A stretch of 64,000 nucleotides of DNA, taken from the NCBI RefSeq assembly GCF_037201915.1, contig NZ_CP147505.1, positions 558,001-622,000 of the forward strand. The letters are read 5' to 3'. Below, in pieces: positions 29,048-38,411 of the stretch. The position numbers were made by a program, and so were the translations under genes. The notes under the pieces were generated by a model, which did no database searches, was not told the DNA's origin, and saw only the letters and a program-made list of their open reading frames with translations. Numbering within the stretch: position 1 is the first letter of the stretch; every line of letters begins with the position of its first letter. Origin of the DNA: Haloplanus sp. CK5-1. GTDB lineage: Archaea; Halobacteriota; Halobacteria; Halobacteriales; Haloferacaceae.

Positions 29048-30388
29048 ATGCGCGAGGCACACCCACTGGAACGGCAGGTCGGCATCGACCACTACGTGAG
29101 CGACGGGCCGGGCGTCGGCGGGCGACTCCGGGACGACCCCTCGGAGTTCCGGGTTCGAGAGATCGAGAGCGGGGCGATCAACCCCGAACCCCTCGACGCC
29201 GACCCGTCGTCGTATCCCCACCTGCTGGTCCGGGCGACGCTCACCGACTGGGACACCAACGACTTCGTCGGCGCGCTCTCGGACGCCGTCGGGATCAGCC
29301 GCGAGCGGGTGTCGTGGGCCGGCACGAAGGACAAGCGCGCGGTCACGACACAACTGATCTCGATTCGCGGGGTCGCGCCGGCCGACCTGCCAGACCTCTC
29401 CGGGACGACCCTCGACCCGGTCGGTCGGATCGGCCGCAACCTGGAGTTCGGCGACCTCGCGGGCAACGCCTTCGAGATCACGATCCGCGATCCCGAGTCT
29501 CCGGAGGCGGTCGACGCCGTCACCGACGACCTCGCCGCGTTCGGCGGCGACCGGGTCGCCGTCCCGAACGTCTTCGGCCACCAGCGCTTCGGCAGCAAAC
29601 GCCCCGTCACCCACGAGGTCGGCCTCCACGTCGTCCGCGGCCAGTGGCGCGAGGCGGTCCTGACCTACGTCGGCAACCCCGCCGAGACCGAACCCGAGCG
29701 CACCCGGGCGGCGCGGACGACGGTCGAGGCGGTCGCGTCCGGCCCCGATCCGGACTGGCACGAGGCGCTCTCGGCGACTCCGGGTCACCTCGGCTACGAG
29801 CGGTCGATGCTCCACACGCTCGTCGAGAACGGGGGGACCGAGCTGTCCGACTTCCGGGAGGCCCTCGAAGCGGTGCCGTGGAACCTCCAGCGTCTGTTCG
29901 TCCACGCGGCGCAGTCCTACGTCTTCAACCGCATCCTCTCTACGCGCCTGCGGCGGGGGCTCCCCTTCGACCGCCCCGTCGCCGGCGACGTGGTGTGTTT
30001 CGCGGACGCCGACGCCCCCGATGACCTCCCCCTTCCCGACACCGACCGCCTCCAGCGGGTGACCGAGTCGCGGGTCGACGTGGTGGCCCGTCACTGCGAA
30101 CGCGGCCGTGCCTTCGTCACCGCGCCGCTCGTCGGTACCGAGACGGAACTGGGCGAGGGCGACCCCGGCGAGATCGAGCGTGCGGTGCTCGAGGACCTCG
30201 ACCTCGCGCCCGCCGACTTCGACCTGCCGGGCAACTTCGACTCGACGGGGACGCGGCGGGCGATCCTCGTCGGGGCGACGCCGACGGTCGACCGCGACCC
30301 CCTCACGCTCTCCTTCTCGCTCCCGCGGGGGGCGTACGCGACGGCGGTTCTCCGGGAGTATCTGAAAGTCGATCCGCGGGACCTGTAG
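29048..30388 (+). CDS. truD: tRNA pseudouridine(13) synthase TruD
   Basis: 446 residues. [19 protein letters not shown] contains the catalytic aspartate of TruD, and [21 protein letters not shown] and [14 protein letters not shown] are further family motifs. It isomerises uridine 13 in tRNA. The start ATG at 29048 follows the NicO-like gene by 52 nt. Confidence 0.97.
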   Translation: MREAHPLERQVGIDHYVSDGPGVGGRLRDDPSEFRVREIESGAINPEPLDADPSSYPHLLVRATLTDWDTNDFVGALSDAVGISRERVSWAGTKDKRAVTTQLISIRGVAPADLPDLSGTTLDPVGRIGRNLEFGDLAGNAFEITIRDPESPEAVDAVTDDLAAFGGDRVAVPNVFGHQRFGSKRPVTHEVGLHVVRGQWREAVLTYVGNPAETEPERTRAARTTVEAVASGPDPDWHEALSATPGHLGYERSMLHTLVENGGTELSDFREALEAVPWNLQRLFVHAAQSYVFNRILSTRLRRGLPFDRPVAGDVVCFADADAPDDLPLPDTDRLQRVTESRVDVVARHCERGRAFVTAPLVGTETELGEGDPGEIERAVLEDLDLAPADFDLPGNFDSTGTRRAILVGATPTVDRDPLTLSFSLPRGAYATAVLREYLKVDPRDL

Positions 30389-30474
30389 CGGGGACTCCGA
30401 TCCGATCCCCACGATCGGCGCCCCACGCGGCGTCGTGACGGCGGATTTATCCGACGCGACCGCCTGCGACGCGT

Positions 30475-31200
30475 ATGGAGTGTCGGCGGTGTGGGTCCCC
30501 GCTGGATCGCCCGGGCGACTACTGTCTGGTCTGTCACACCGCCAACTGCGACGCCGTCGTCCTCGACGTCGACGCCGACCGCGCCCACCTGACGATGCTC
30601 GACGAGGAGACGAGGGTCGGCGAGACGACGATCACGACCCACCCGGAACCGGAGGGGAAGCCCCGTGTCGTGGAGCGACGCAACTTCGCCGGGCGGATCG
30701 CCGACGAACTCCGGCGCAAGCGCCCGGAGACGGTGTTCGCGGCCGGCGACCGCGAGATCATCCGGGCGACCCGCGCCGAGACCCGCTACGACTTCTTCCG
30801 CGTCGCGGGCGAGGACCCAGTGACCGCGGTACTGGAGCGACGCGGCGACCGCGCCCTGGAGGTGGTGGAGACGCCGCCCAAGGAGAAACTCGGCGGTCGA
30901 CACACGACGCTGATCGGCGACCGCGAGGGCCGTCGCGCCATCTCGACGGTGGCGGACCACCCACACGTCAAGAAGATCGTTCCCGGACCGATCGACGCTA
31001 GCGGGACGGGATCGCAGTCCGGCCTGCGGGCGAAGGTGACCCGGGCCGACGGCAACGGCAACGTTCGCCTCCTCCTGCGGGATGGATCGAGCGTTCAGGA
31101 GAACCGCATCGTGACGACGGCGATGGATCGCGAGACGGGCGAACGCGTCCGGGACGACCTGAACGAGGAACTCGCGGCCGCCGACCTGCAGTCGCCGTAG
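30475..31200 (+). CDS. DUF2103 predicted metal-binding protein
   Basis: 241 residues. An N-terminal zinc knuckle pair (CRRCGSPL... CLVCHTANC) is followed by a conserved domain with [19 protein letters not shown] and [13 protein letters not shown]. The family is widespread in archaea and its role is not known. The C-terminal domain [20 protein letters not shown] could be a small nucleic-acid-binding fold. TATA-like GATTTATC lies about 30 nt upstream. Confidence 0.8.
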   Translation: MECRRCGSPLDRPGDYCLVCHTANCDAVVLDVDADRAHLTMLDEETRVGETTITTHPEPEGKPRVVERRNFAGRIADELRRKRPETVFAAGDREIIRATRAETRYDFFRVAGEDPVTAVLERRGDRALEVVETPPKEKLGGRHTTLIGDREGRRAISTVADHPHVKKIVPGPIDASGTGSQSGLRAKVTRADGNGNVRLLLRDGSSVQENRIVTTAMDRETGERVRDDLNEELAAADLQSP

Positions 31201-31248
31201 CCCGGACTCGCAGGGTTTATCCGTTCGCTCCCGGTATTCCGCGGTACT

Positions 31249-31518
31249 ATGGCCGAGAACAAGGCACGCAGTACCGGGAGCGCGGGCCGATTCGGCGCCC
31301 GCTACGGGCGCGTCGCCCGCCGACGAGTCAAGGAGATCGAGAGCGACATGCAGAACGCCACCCTCGACGGCGACGACGTCACCCGAATCGGGACGGGTAT
31401 CTGGAAGAACGAAGAGACGGGCGAGACGTTCACCGGTGGCGCGTACCGGCCGGAGACGCCCGGCGGCCGAACCGTCAAACGGTCGATCCGCGCGGCACTC
31501 TCGACCGACGACGAGTAA
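31249..31518 (+). CDS. rpl37ae: 50S ribosomal protein L37ae (eL43), cysteine-free form
   Basis: 89 residues. [22 protein letters not shown] and the C-terminal [22 protein letters not shown] are clear L37ae sequence. The four cysteines that hold zinc in most homologues are all absent; the region reads [24 protein letters not shown]. It starts the group eL43-rpoP-pcc1-pfdB-DUF3194, common in archaea, and overlaps rpoP by one base (TAATG). Confidence 0.93.
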   Translation: MAENKARSTGSAGRFGARYGRVARRRVKEIESDMQNATLDGDDVTRIGTGIWKNEETGETFTGGAYRPETPGGRTVKRSIRAALSTDDE

Positions 31519-31652
31519 TGAGTTACAAATGTTCCCGGTGTAAGCGCGACGTCGAACTCGACGAGTACGGCGGGGTCCGGTGTCCGTACTGCGGCCACCG
31601 GGTGCTCCTGAAGGAGCGCGCCCCGACGATCAAGGAAGTCGACGTCGAGTAA
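31518..31652 (+). CDS. rpoP: DNA-directed RNA polymerase subunit P (Rpo12)
   Basis: 44 residues, the normal size for this tiny subunit. Two zinc-binding pairs, YKCSRC at the N terminus and [17 protein letters not shown], match Rpb12/RpoP. It helps hold the RpoD-L platform of archaeal RNA polymerase. Its ATG overlaps the eL43 stop codon, so the two are co-translated. Confidence 0.96.
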   Translation: MSYKCSRCKRDVELDEYGGVRCPYCGHRVLLKERAPTIKEVDVE

Positions 31653-31658
31653 CTGGCC

Positions 31659-31955
31659 GTGGTCGACGAGTCGGACGTCGACGACGCGCCACACCGCCTC
31701 TCGCTTCGCTTCGCGTACGACACCGCCCGGCGCGCACGAACCGTCGAGCGGAGCGTCCGCGTCGAGGTCGGCGAGATCGACGACGCGCGGTCGGCGGCGC
31801 GCGTCGATCGGGTTCGATCGGACGGTTCGTCGGCCCACGACACCGTCCGCGTGCGGATCGGCGCGGCCGACCTCGTCGCCCTGCGGGCCGGCGCGAACAC
31901 CTGGCGCCGCCTGCTGTCGGTCGCCGAATCCGTCGCGTCGGCGGCCAACCGGTAG
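31659..31955 (+). CDS. pcc1: KEOPS complex subunit Pcc1
   Basis: 98 residues starting at a GTG codon. It is a small alpha/beta protein with HRLSLRFAYDTARRARTVERS and LRAGANTWRRLLSVAESV, matching the Pcc1 dimer fold that scaffolds the KEOPS complex for t6A modification of tRNA. It sits 6 nt after rpoP and ahead of prefoldin beta. Confidence 0.85.
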   Translation: MVDESDVDDAPHRLSLRFAYDTARRARTVERSVRVEVGEIDDARSAARVDRVRSDGSSAHDTVRVRIGAADLVALRAGANTWRRLLSVAESVASAANR

Positions 31956-32003
31956 CGTCGCGGAATACGGGGCTTTTTCACTCCGGGTCACCACCGTTCG
32001 TCC

Positions 32004-32393
32004 ATGCAAGGAAATATGCCGCCGGAAGCCCAGGAGAAACTCGAGGAACTGCAGGACCTGCAGGAGACGGCCCAGCAGGTTGCCGCCCAGAAACAGCAGG
32101 CCGAGACGACGCTCAACGAGTCCCAGACGGCACTCGACGCCCTCGGCGACATCGACGAGGACACCCCGATGTACCGCGAGGTCGGCGAACTCCTCGTCGA
32201 GACGGAGTACGCCGACGCCCACGAGGACCTCGAAGAGAAAGTCGAGAACCTCGAGGTCCGCGTCGAACAGCTGGGCAAGCAGGAAGAGCGCGTTCGCGAG
32301 CAGTTCGAGTCGCTCCAGCAGGAACTCCAGCAGATGCTACAGGGCGGTGCCGGCGGCGGTCCGATGGGACCTGGCGGCGCCGGCGGCGCGTAA
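32004..32393 (+). CDS. pfdB: Prefoldin subunit beta
   Basis: 129 residues. Two long coiled-coil helices flank a short beta hairpin ([19 protein letters not shown]), and the protein starts [20 protein letters not shown] as in archaeal beta prefoldins. The hexamer with alpha subunits passes unfolded proteins to the thermosome. A Gly/Pro-rich tail ends the protein. CTTTTTC at 31974-31980 is a possible promoter element. Confidence 0.96.
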   Translation: MQGNMPPEAQEKLEELQDLQETAQQVAAQKQQAETTLNESQTALDALGDIDEDTPMYREVGELLVETEYADAHEDLEEKVENLEVRVEQLGKQEERVREQFESLQQELQQMLQGGAGGGPMGPGGAGGA

Positions 32394-32397
32394 GGTC

Positions 32398-32670
32398 GTG
32401 TCGGACAGCGACGAACCGGACGACGAGACGGTCGTGCGGACGGCGGCCGAAGCGGCCGAGGGCGTCGTCTTTGCACACTACCGCCAGTCCTCCGTCCGCG
32501 ACCTGGACGTGACGGTGACGTTCGAGGAGGGCGTCCTCGAGGTCGACGTGTACCTGAACGTCCCCGACGACGTGGCTTCGGGCGCCGCCGACGACGCGGA
32601 CCCCGAGACGGTGGCCGACGAGGCCGCCCGGACGGCCCGCGACGCCGTCGACGACCTCTTCGACGAATAG
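32398..32670 (+). CDS. DUF3194 family protein
   Basis: 90 residues from a GTG start five bases after the pfdB stop. The core DLDVTVTFEEGVLEVDVYLNVP is a beta-rich segment, and an acidic helix ends the protein. The family (DUF3194) is usually next to prefoldin beta in archaea, which is the main support for the call. Function unknown. Confidence 0.75.
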   Translation: MSDSDEPDDETVVRTAAEAAEGVVFAHYRQSSVRDLDVTVTFEEGVLEVDVYLNVPDDVASGAADDADPETVADEAARTARDAVDDLFDE

Positions 32671-32869
32671 CGGCCGAACCGGGCCGATCACCGTCGACGC
32701 GATCACACGATGGGGAGTGCCGCGGGCGCGATGTACCGACAGCGTCGGGATCGACGCCGCGGTCGCGTTTGCCGTCGGCGCGAGCGCGACCGCTCTCGAT
32801 CGGCGTGCCCCGCCGTCCCCCGTCCGCGGTCCGGGCAAGGTACTTCCGTTCCGCTTCCTAACGGGGGGT

Positions 32870-34492
32870 ATGCGAAAGCGGGTATCCGTCGGTCTCGCGG
32901 TACTGATCGTCCTCGCGTCGGTCGTTCCTGCGGTCGCCGTCGGCGAACGCCCGGCGGCCGTCGGTGACGGGGAGACAACACCCCAGCGCGCCGATCCCAG
33001 CGAAGACGTGGTCGGCTGGGAAGGCGGGTACTGGCACAACGAATCCATCGACGTCGATCAGTCCGACGGGCTGACCGACGAGGAGATCGACGCCTACGTC
33101 AGTCGCGCGATGGCGCGCGTGGAGTACGTCCGGCAAAAGGAGTTCGACTCCGACGTGCCCGTGGAGATCATCTCCCGCGACGAGTTCCAGCAACGCCAGT
33201 CCGACAACGCGTCGAGCAACGCCTCCTTCGACGCCTGGAACGACCAGGTGTGGGAGGCGCTGTTCATCGTCGGCGAGGACAGGGAGGCAAACGAGGCCCT
33301 CCAGAGTGCCTCCGGGCAGTCGACCGCCGGTTTCTACGCCCCGGCGGACGACCGCATCCGAATCATCACCGACTCGCCCGACAGTCCGACCATCGACAAC
33401 GCCACCCTGGTCCACGAACTCGTCCACGCTCTTCAGGACCAGAACGGGGCGCTCGGCGAGCGGATCGCTGATACGGAGACACAAGACGCCGACCTCGCGG
33501 TCGACGGCGTCGTCGAAGGCGAGGCCAACTACATCGAACAGCGCTACACCGAACGGTGTGGCGCCGAGTGGGAGTGTGTGGGGACGCCGAGCGACGACTC
33601 CTCGCCCGGTCAGCCGCCGAACCTCGGCATCCTGCTGACGCTTCTCCACCCCTACTCCGACGGCCCGGTGTACATCGACTGGCTCCGCGAGGAGGGTGGC
33701 TGGAGCGCCGTCGACGCGGCGTTCGAGGCTCCGCCCGAATCGAGCGAACAGATCATCCACCGGACCGACGAGGAGCCGGTCCCCATCGAGTACGAGGACC
33801 GCGCCCGCAACGGCTGGGAGACGTTCCCGAACCAGGGTGAAAGAGGCTCCGACACCGTCGGCGAGGCGTCGATGTACGTGATGTTCTGGTACCAGGCGCG
33901 GACGGCCAGGGCCGACACTGTCCCGGTGCGGTCCATCACCCAGACCAGCGGGCCCCTCGACATGTACAACTACGACGCCGAACCCTCGGCCGGGTGGGGG
34001 AACGACCGGGTGTTCCCCTACCAGAAGGGGAGCAGTGACGACGCCCGGAACGGCTACGTCTGGGTGACGGAGTGGGACACCGAAGAGGACGCCGACGAGT
34101 TCGTCGAGGCGTACGGAGCCATCCTCGAAGCGCAGGGCGTCTCGGACGTCGACGGCGAAGGCGTGTACGTCGTCCCCGACGGCGAGTTCGAGGACGCCTT
34201 CCGCATCGACCGCGACGGCACCCGCGTCACCATCGTCAACGGGCCGACGACCGACGCGGTGTCCGACATCCGGCCCGTTGACGGATCGAACGGCGGCGAC
34301 GGGGCCGACGCCGGTGCCGGTGACGGGGCCGACGCCGGTGCCGGTGACGGGACCGACACCGGTGACGGGACCGACGCCAGTGACGGCGACGACGCGGGAT
34401 CGACCGGTCTCGAAGCACCCGGATTCGGCGCGCTGACGGCCATCATCGCGCTCGTCGCCGCGGGATTCGTGGCGCTCCGCCGACGCGACTGA
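32870..34492 (+). CDS. Surface protein, Hvo_1808-like, HELVH motif and PGF-CTERM-like anchor
   Basis: 540 residues. Sec signal peptide at the N terminus (MRKRVSVGLAVLIVLASVVP). The central LVHELVHALQDQ contains HExxH, the zinc site of metallopeptidases, with VVEGEANYIEQRY about 35 residues later as a possible third-ligand glutamate. A Gly/Asp/Ala linker with four repeated units precedes APGFGALTAIIALVAAGF, an archaeosortase-type (PGF-CTERM) anchor. The next gene is a paralogue. Proteolytic activity is inferred only. An upstream frame extension to 32717 was rejected because the signal peptide would be internal. Confidence 0.8.
   Translation: MRKRVSVGLAVLIVLASVVPAVAVGERPAAVGDGETTPQRADPSEDVVGWEGGYWHNESIDVDQSDGLTDEEIDAYVSRAMARVEYVRQKEFDSDVPVEIISRDEFQQRQSDNASSNASFDAWNDQVWEALFIVGEDREANEALQSASGQSTAGFYAPADDRIRIITDSPDSPTIDNATLVHELVHALQDQNGALGERIADTETQDADLAVDGVVEGEANYIEQRYTERCGAEWECVGTPSDDSSPGQPPNLGILLTLLHPYSDGPVYIDWLREEGGWSAVDAAFEAPPESSEQIIHRTDEEPVPIEYEDRARNGWETFPNQGERGSDTVGEASMYVMFWYQARTARADTVPVRSITQTSGPLDMYNYDAEPSAGWGNDRVFPYQKGSSDDARNGYVWVTEWDTEEDADEFVEAYGAILEAQGVSDVDGEGVYVVPDGEFEDAFRIDRDGTRVTIVNGPTTDAVSDIRPVDGSNGGDGADAGAGDGADAGAGDGTDTGDGTDASDGDDAGSTGLEAPGFGALTAIIALVAAGFVALRRRD
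34295..34390 (+). repeat. Gly-Asp-Ala codon repeats in a surface-protein linker
   Basis: Units coding DGADAGAG / DGTDTG / DGTDASDG recur in the linker before the membrane anchor of the HELVH surface protein, with two nearly identical 24-bp copies at about 34305-34352. Confidence 0.7.
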
Positions 34493-34551
34493 GGGCTGGC
34501 GACCGCCGACCGACGGCACCCTTTTCACGCCGCGACGCCGACCACCGGAGC

Positions 34552-35970
34552 GTGCGCTCCGCTCGTCTCACCCTCCTGGTGACGGTTCTCGTCGTTCTCG
34601 CCGGCTGTGGTGGGGGGCCGTCGTCTGGCGGTGACGCAACTCCCGAACCGACGCCGACGGGGACCGGGACGCCCGCACCCACCACCGCCGAGGCGACGCC
34701 GACGCCCACGCCGGACCGCGACGGCTTCGCCGACCCCGAGACGGACCGACTGGGTTGGGAGGCGGGCTACTGGTACGACGAACCGCTCGAGGTGAACGCG
34801 AGCGACGGCCTGAACCAAAGCGAGCGGGCGGCGGTCGTCGCGCGGACGATGGCTCGGATCGAGCGGATTCGGAATCTGGAGTTCGAGTCGGCCGTTCCGG
34901 TCGACGTGGTCGACCGCGAAGCGTACCGCGCCCGCGAGAACGTGACCGCGACGGCGTTCGACGAGCAGGTGTGGGAGGCGCTCCTGTTGGTCGGCGAGGA
35001 CCGGTCCGTAGAGGCGGTCTTCGAGTCGTTCTACGGCGCGTCGGTGCAGGGGTCGTACGTACCGAGCGAGGACCGCATCGTGGTGGTGAGCGACGCCGAC
35101 CGTCCCACCATCGACCGCCGGACGCTGACCCACGAACTCGTCCACGCTCTGCAGGACCAACACTTCGGATTCGACCGGAACGCGAGCGAGCCCCGCGACG
35201 CGCGGTTGGCACGGCAGGCGCTGACCGAGGGCGACGCGGGCTACGTGGCGGACCTGTACGAGGAGCGCTGCGGGACGACGTGGTCGTGTCTGCCCCGGCC
35301 CGACGGCGGTCCGGTCGCCGGTCTCGACGGCGACATGGGCGTCTACGTCGCGGCCTACCAGCCCTACAGTGACGGCCCCGCGTTCGTCCACCATCTCCGG
35401 GAGCGGGGTGGTTGGAGCGCCGTCGACGCCGCCTACGACGCCCCGCCCACGAGTGCGTCGCAGGTGATTCACCCCGACCGCTACTCCGAGTGGTCGCCCG
35501 AACGGGTCCGCATCGAGGACCGGTCGGCCGGGAACTGGAGTCGGTTCGACCGCGCGCCGCCGGGGACGACCGTCGGCGAGGCGTCGGTGTTCGCGACCCT
35601 CCACGCCAACGGCGGGGTGGAGCCGTTCCACCTCCAGCGACCCACCCGTTCCCACCGCCGCTACAACTACACCCACCCCACGTCGACGGGGTGGGTCGGC
35701 GACAGACTCGTCCCCTACCGGAGCGTAGAGGGGGAGTACGGCTACGTCTTCCGGACCGAGTGGGAGACGACGGGCGACGCCGCCGCCTTCGCCATCGCCT
35801 ATCGCGGACTTTTGGGGGAGCGTTGGGGTGCCGAACGGCGCGACGGCGATGTACTGGTGGTCCCCTCCGGGCCGTACGCCGACGCCTTCCGTGTCGAGCG
35901 GTCGGGAACGACGGTGACGGTGACGAACGCGCCGACGGTCGCCGACCTCGACGCGGTCCACGCGGGCTGA
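34552..35970 (+). CDS. Lipoprotein paralogue of the upstream HELVH surface protein
   Basis: 472 residues from a GTG start. Lipobox VLAGC at about residue 18, Thr/Pro-rich linker, then a domain co-linear with the protein encoded upstream: GWEAGYWYDEPLEVNASDGL, FDEQVWEALLLVGEDRS, LTHELVHALQDQHFGF, QPYSDGPAFVHHLRERGGWS. It lacks the C-terminal PGF-CTERM anchor and is held by lipid instead. The two genes are 59 nt apart and look like a tandem duplication whose members took different anchors. Shared function is likely but unknown. Confidence 0.8.
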   Translation: MRSARLTLLVTVLVVLAGCGGGPSSGGDATPEPTPTGTGTPAPTTAEATPTPTPDRDGFADPETDRLGWEAGYWYDEPLEVNASDGLNQSERAAVVARTMARIERIRNLEFESAVPVDVVDREAYRARENVTATAFDEQVWEALLLVGEDRSVEAVFESFYGASVQGSYVPSEDRIVVVSDADRPTIDRRTLTHELVHALQDQHFGFDRNASEPRDARLARQALTEGDAGYVADLYEERCGTTWSCLPRPDGGPVAGLDGDMGVYVAAYQPYSDGPAFVHHLRERGGWSAVDAAYDAPPTSASQVIHPDRYSEWSPERVRIEDRSAGNWSRFDRAPPGTTVGEASVFATLHANGGVEPFHLQRPTRSHRRYNYTHPTSTGWVGDRLVPYRSVEGEYGYVFRTEWETTGDAAAFAIAYRGLLGERWGAERRDGDVLVVPSGPYADAFRVERSGTTVTVTNAPTVADLDAVHAG

Positions 35971-36039
35971 AGAGGAATCCTCTTCGACAGTGTCGACCGA
36001 ACAGACGGATTTTTCACTCGCCGGGGCGAAGCTGTGACG

Positions 36040-37188
36040 ATGCCACCGTTCGACATCGTCGGCCCCGAGGCGATCCGCACGGGGACGGCGACCGACGCGT
36101 ACTTTCTCCGGACGGAGACGACTCTCCGGCACGCCGACCGGAACCCACGGGTCGTCGCCGAAGTGACGGCCGATCAGTTCCCCGACGGCGACTTCGAACT
36201 GTTCGCGGGTGTGAAAGACGCCGCCACTCTCCTCTCCGGTCGCGACGTCGACGTCGACGCGATGTGCGAGGGGCAGTTGTTCGACGGCGGCCCGGTGCTC
36301 CGGATCGAGGGGTCGTACCTGGAGTTCGCCCGATTCGAGACGTCGCTGCTCGGCTTCCTCTCGCACGCCAGCGGCATGGCGACGGCCGCGATGGAAGCCC
36401 GGCGGGCCGCCCCCGAGTCGACGGTGCTCTCCTTCGGCGCGCGCCACGTCCACCCCTCCATCGCGGCCGTCGTCGAACGGAGCGCACTCCTCGCCGGCCT
36501 CGACGGGTTCTCCCACGTCGCGGCGGGTGAGGTGCTCGGCCGCGAGGCCGGGGGGACGATGCCCCACGCACTGGTGATCTGTTTCGGGCGCGGGAACCAG
36601 GAGGCGGCGTGGCGGTCGTTCGACGAGGCGGTCGGTCCCGAGGTACCCCGCGTGGCGCTGTGTGACACCTACGGCGACGAGGTCGACGAGGTGTTGCGCG
36701 CTGTCGAGACGTTGGGCGACGACCTCGACAGCGTCCGCATCGACACCACGGGGTCCCGCCGGGGTGACTTCCGACATATCATCCGGGAGATCCGGTGGGA
36801 ACTCGACGCCCGCGGCTACGGCGACGTGGACGTGTTCGCGAGCGGCGGCCTCGGTCCGGAGGCCCTGCGCTCGCTCCGGGACGTGGCCGACGGCTTCGGC
36901 GTTGGCGGTCACGTCTCCAACGCCGATCCGGTGGACTTCGCGCTCGACATCGTCGAAATCGAGGGAGAGCCGGCGGCCAAGCGGGGGAAGCTCTCGGGGG
37001 CGAAACAGGCCTACCGGACGCCGGACGGCGGCCACCACGTCGGTCTGGCCGCCCGCGAGGGGCCGTCCGGTGGAGAGCCGCTGCTCGAACCCCTGATCCG
37101 GGACGGAGAAGTCGTTCGTGAGTTCGACCTGGACGCCGCGACGGAGCGGGCGCTGGCCGACGCGTCGGCCACGGGATTCGGGTCCTAG
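36040..37188 (+). CDS. pncB: Nicotinate phosphoribosyltransferase
   Basis: 382 residues. ARFETSLLGFLSHASGMAT and VLSFGARHVHP are family segments, and DTTGSRRGDFRHIIREIRW with VFASGGLGPEALRSL forms the phosphate-binding barrel end. It joins nicotinate to PRPP to make nicotinate mononucleotide for NAD. Start 36040 (ATG) was preferred to the in-frame GTG at 36034; GATTTTTC at 36008-36015 is a plausible TATA element. Confidence 0.9.
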   Translation: MPPFDIVGPEAIRTGTATDAYFLRTETTLRHADRNPRVVAEVTADQFPDGDFELFAGVKDAATLLSGRDVDVDAMCEGQLFDGGPVLRIEGSYLEFARFETSLLGFLSHASGMATAAMEARRAAPESTVLSFGARHVHPSIAAVVERSALLAGLDGFSHVAAGEVLGREAGGTMPHALVICFGRGNQEAAWRSFDEAVGPEVPRVALCDTYGDEVDEVLRAVETLGDDLDSVRIDTTGSRRGDFRHIIREIRWELDARGYGDVDVFASGGLGPEALRSLRDVADGFGVGGHVSNADPVDFALDIVEIEGEPAAKRGKLSGAKQAYRTPDGGHHVGLAAREGPSGGEPLLEPLIRDGEVVREFDLDAATERALADASATGFGS

Positions 37189-37787
37189 AGCTGTTCGACG
37201 CTACCGCCACCGGGACGCTCGCGGAATACCTGCCCGTCGAACAGGGTGATCATGGTGTCGTCGTCCTGCCAGGCGAGGGGGGCGACCCCGGCTTTCCGGC
37301 AGGCGTGGGTGAGGAACTGTTCTTCGTTCCAGTCGTTCTCGACGGGAAGCGTGGGGTACATCCAGGCGTGTTGCCCGTCGGCGTCGACGGCGATGCCGTG
37401 TGTACCGAGTTCGAGGTCGGCCGCCGGATCGTTGGTGAGGACGTGGTTGCCGACGACACAGACGGAGATGTTGAGGCTCTCTAGCTCCGGGGGCTCGACT
37501 TCCGAGCCACAGGAGTCGTCGGAGGCGGCCGTGATTGCGGCGTCGACGATAGCGTGTCCGAGTTGGTCGGTGCCGCGATAGGCCCCGGAACAGCCTCGGA
37601 GTCGTCCCCGCCCTCGTGTCGAGGTGATCCGGACGAACGCTCCAGTTCGCGCGTAGAACGCGTCGCGCATACTCCCCGGCTGTTCTCGCTGGCCCTGAAG
37701 CACGTACGCTTCCACTGCTTCACGAGCCAGTTCGACCGCCCGGGCCCCATCGTCGTAAGAAAGGTGTACCGTCTGCGCCTCGGACAT
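37185..37787 (-). CDS. AMMECR1-domain protein
   Basis: 200 residues covering one AMMECR1 domain: AVELAREAVEAYVLQ, then [22 protein letters not shown], the conserved LRGCxG core, and WNEEQFLTHACRKAGVAPLAW near the C terminus. The family occurs in all domains; its chemistry is unproved. The start at 37787 removes a basic N-terminal extension. It overlaps the end of pncB by 4 bp (convergent) and faces the RNase P RNA gene. Confidence 0.88.
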   Translation of the reverse strand: MSEAQTVHLSYDDGARAVELAREAVEAYVLQGQREQPGSMRDAFYARTGAFVRITSTRGRGRLRGCSGAYRGTDQLGHAIVDAAITAASDDSCGSEVEPPELESLNISVCVVGNHVLTNDPAADLELGTHGIAVDADGQHAWMYPTLPVENDWNEEQFLTHACRKAGVAPLAWQDDDTMITLFDGQVFRERPGGGSVEQL

Positions 37788-37891
37788 ACCGCGTACGATG
37801 CCCCGAACTGACTTGAACCCTTCCTTTCCGTAAAAAGAATCGTGATGTATTATACACAACCTATTCGCGGCGTCGGGTTCCCGACCGAACG

Positions 37892-37898
37892 CCTTATT
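37892..37898 (+). promoter_or_regulatory. TATA element of the RNase P RNA gene
   Basis: CCTTATT about 25 nt before the probable 5' end of the RNA near 37919. Confidence 0.45.
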
Positions 37899-37918
37899 CC
37901 TCGATCAGGCGTAACCTA

Positions 37919-38366
37919 ACCCGGCAGAGAGAGCCCGGCCCCCGTGCCTTCGGGCACGAGGAAAGTCCCCCCACTGTCCGGACAGGTGACCGGGCGCAAG
38001 CCCGGAGTCGGAGACGGCTGGCTCTGGAACAGAGACGAGACCACTCGGCCCGACCGATGAGGTGTGCGAACCCGAGCGCGAGCGAGGGGAGTTAACCCAC
38101 CGAGGATAGGGAGACGCCACGCGTCTCCGGAAGGTGAACGGCGCAAGCCGTGAACCGCGTGATCGCGCAGCGATCACGGGATATGCGAGCGGCGTCAGCC
38201 GCGAGCAGGGAGACGCCACGCGTCTTCCGCGACGACCGAGAACGGATGGAACGGCGAATCCCCACCGGTGCAAGTCCGCCTCGTCAAGGTAGTCCGGACG
38301 CGGAGGCGGACGCTCAGCCGAATGCCGGGTCGAACAGAAGGGGGCTTACTCCTCTCAGCCACTCAC
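37919..38366 (+). ncRNA. rnpB: RNase P RNA (archaeal type A)
   Basis: The catalytic RNA that removes 5' leaders from pre-tRNA. The conserved GAGGAAAGTCCCCCC (37958-37972) and ACAGAAGGGGGCTTACT (38334-38350) pair to form helix P4 and are diagnostic. Between them lie CCGGTGCAAGTCC and other type A elements. Ends are approximate: GCAGAGAGAG near the 5' end can pair with CTCCTCTC after the second conserved region. The centre (38108-38228) contains five consecutive hairpins that make it longer than many archaeal homologues. Confidence 0.92.
38108..38225 (+). repeat. Repeated hairpin element inside RNase P RNA
   Basis: The 19-base sequence AGGGAGACGCCACGCGTCT occurs at 38108-38126 and again at 38207-38225. 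Each forms a stem of about seven base pairs. Three other short hairpins lie between them. Confidence 0.8.
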
Positions 38367-38411
38367 CCGCCCAGCGACCGCGCCGCCGGCCGTAGCCCGT
38401 CCTCACCCGCC

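Noticed and set aside
34525-37038. 837-codon open frame on the minus strand
   Set aside because: It lies opposite two surface-protein genes and pncB, has Arg/Val/Gly-rich composition without motifs, and is a GC-rich shadow frame.
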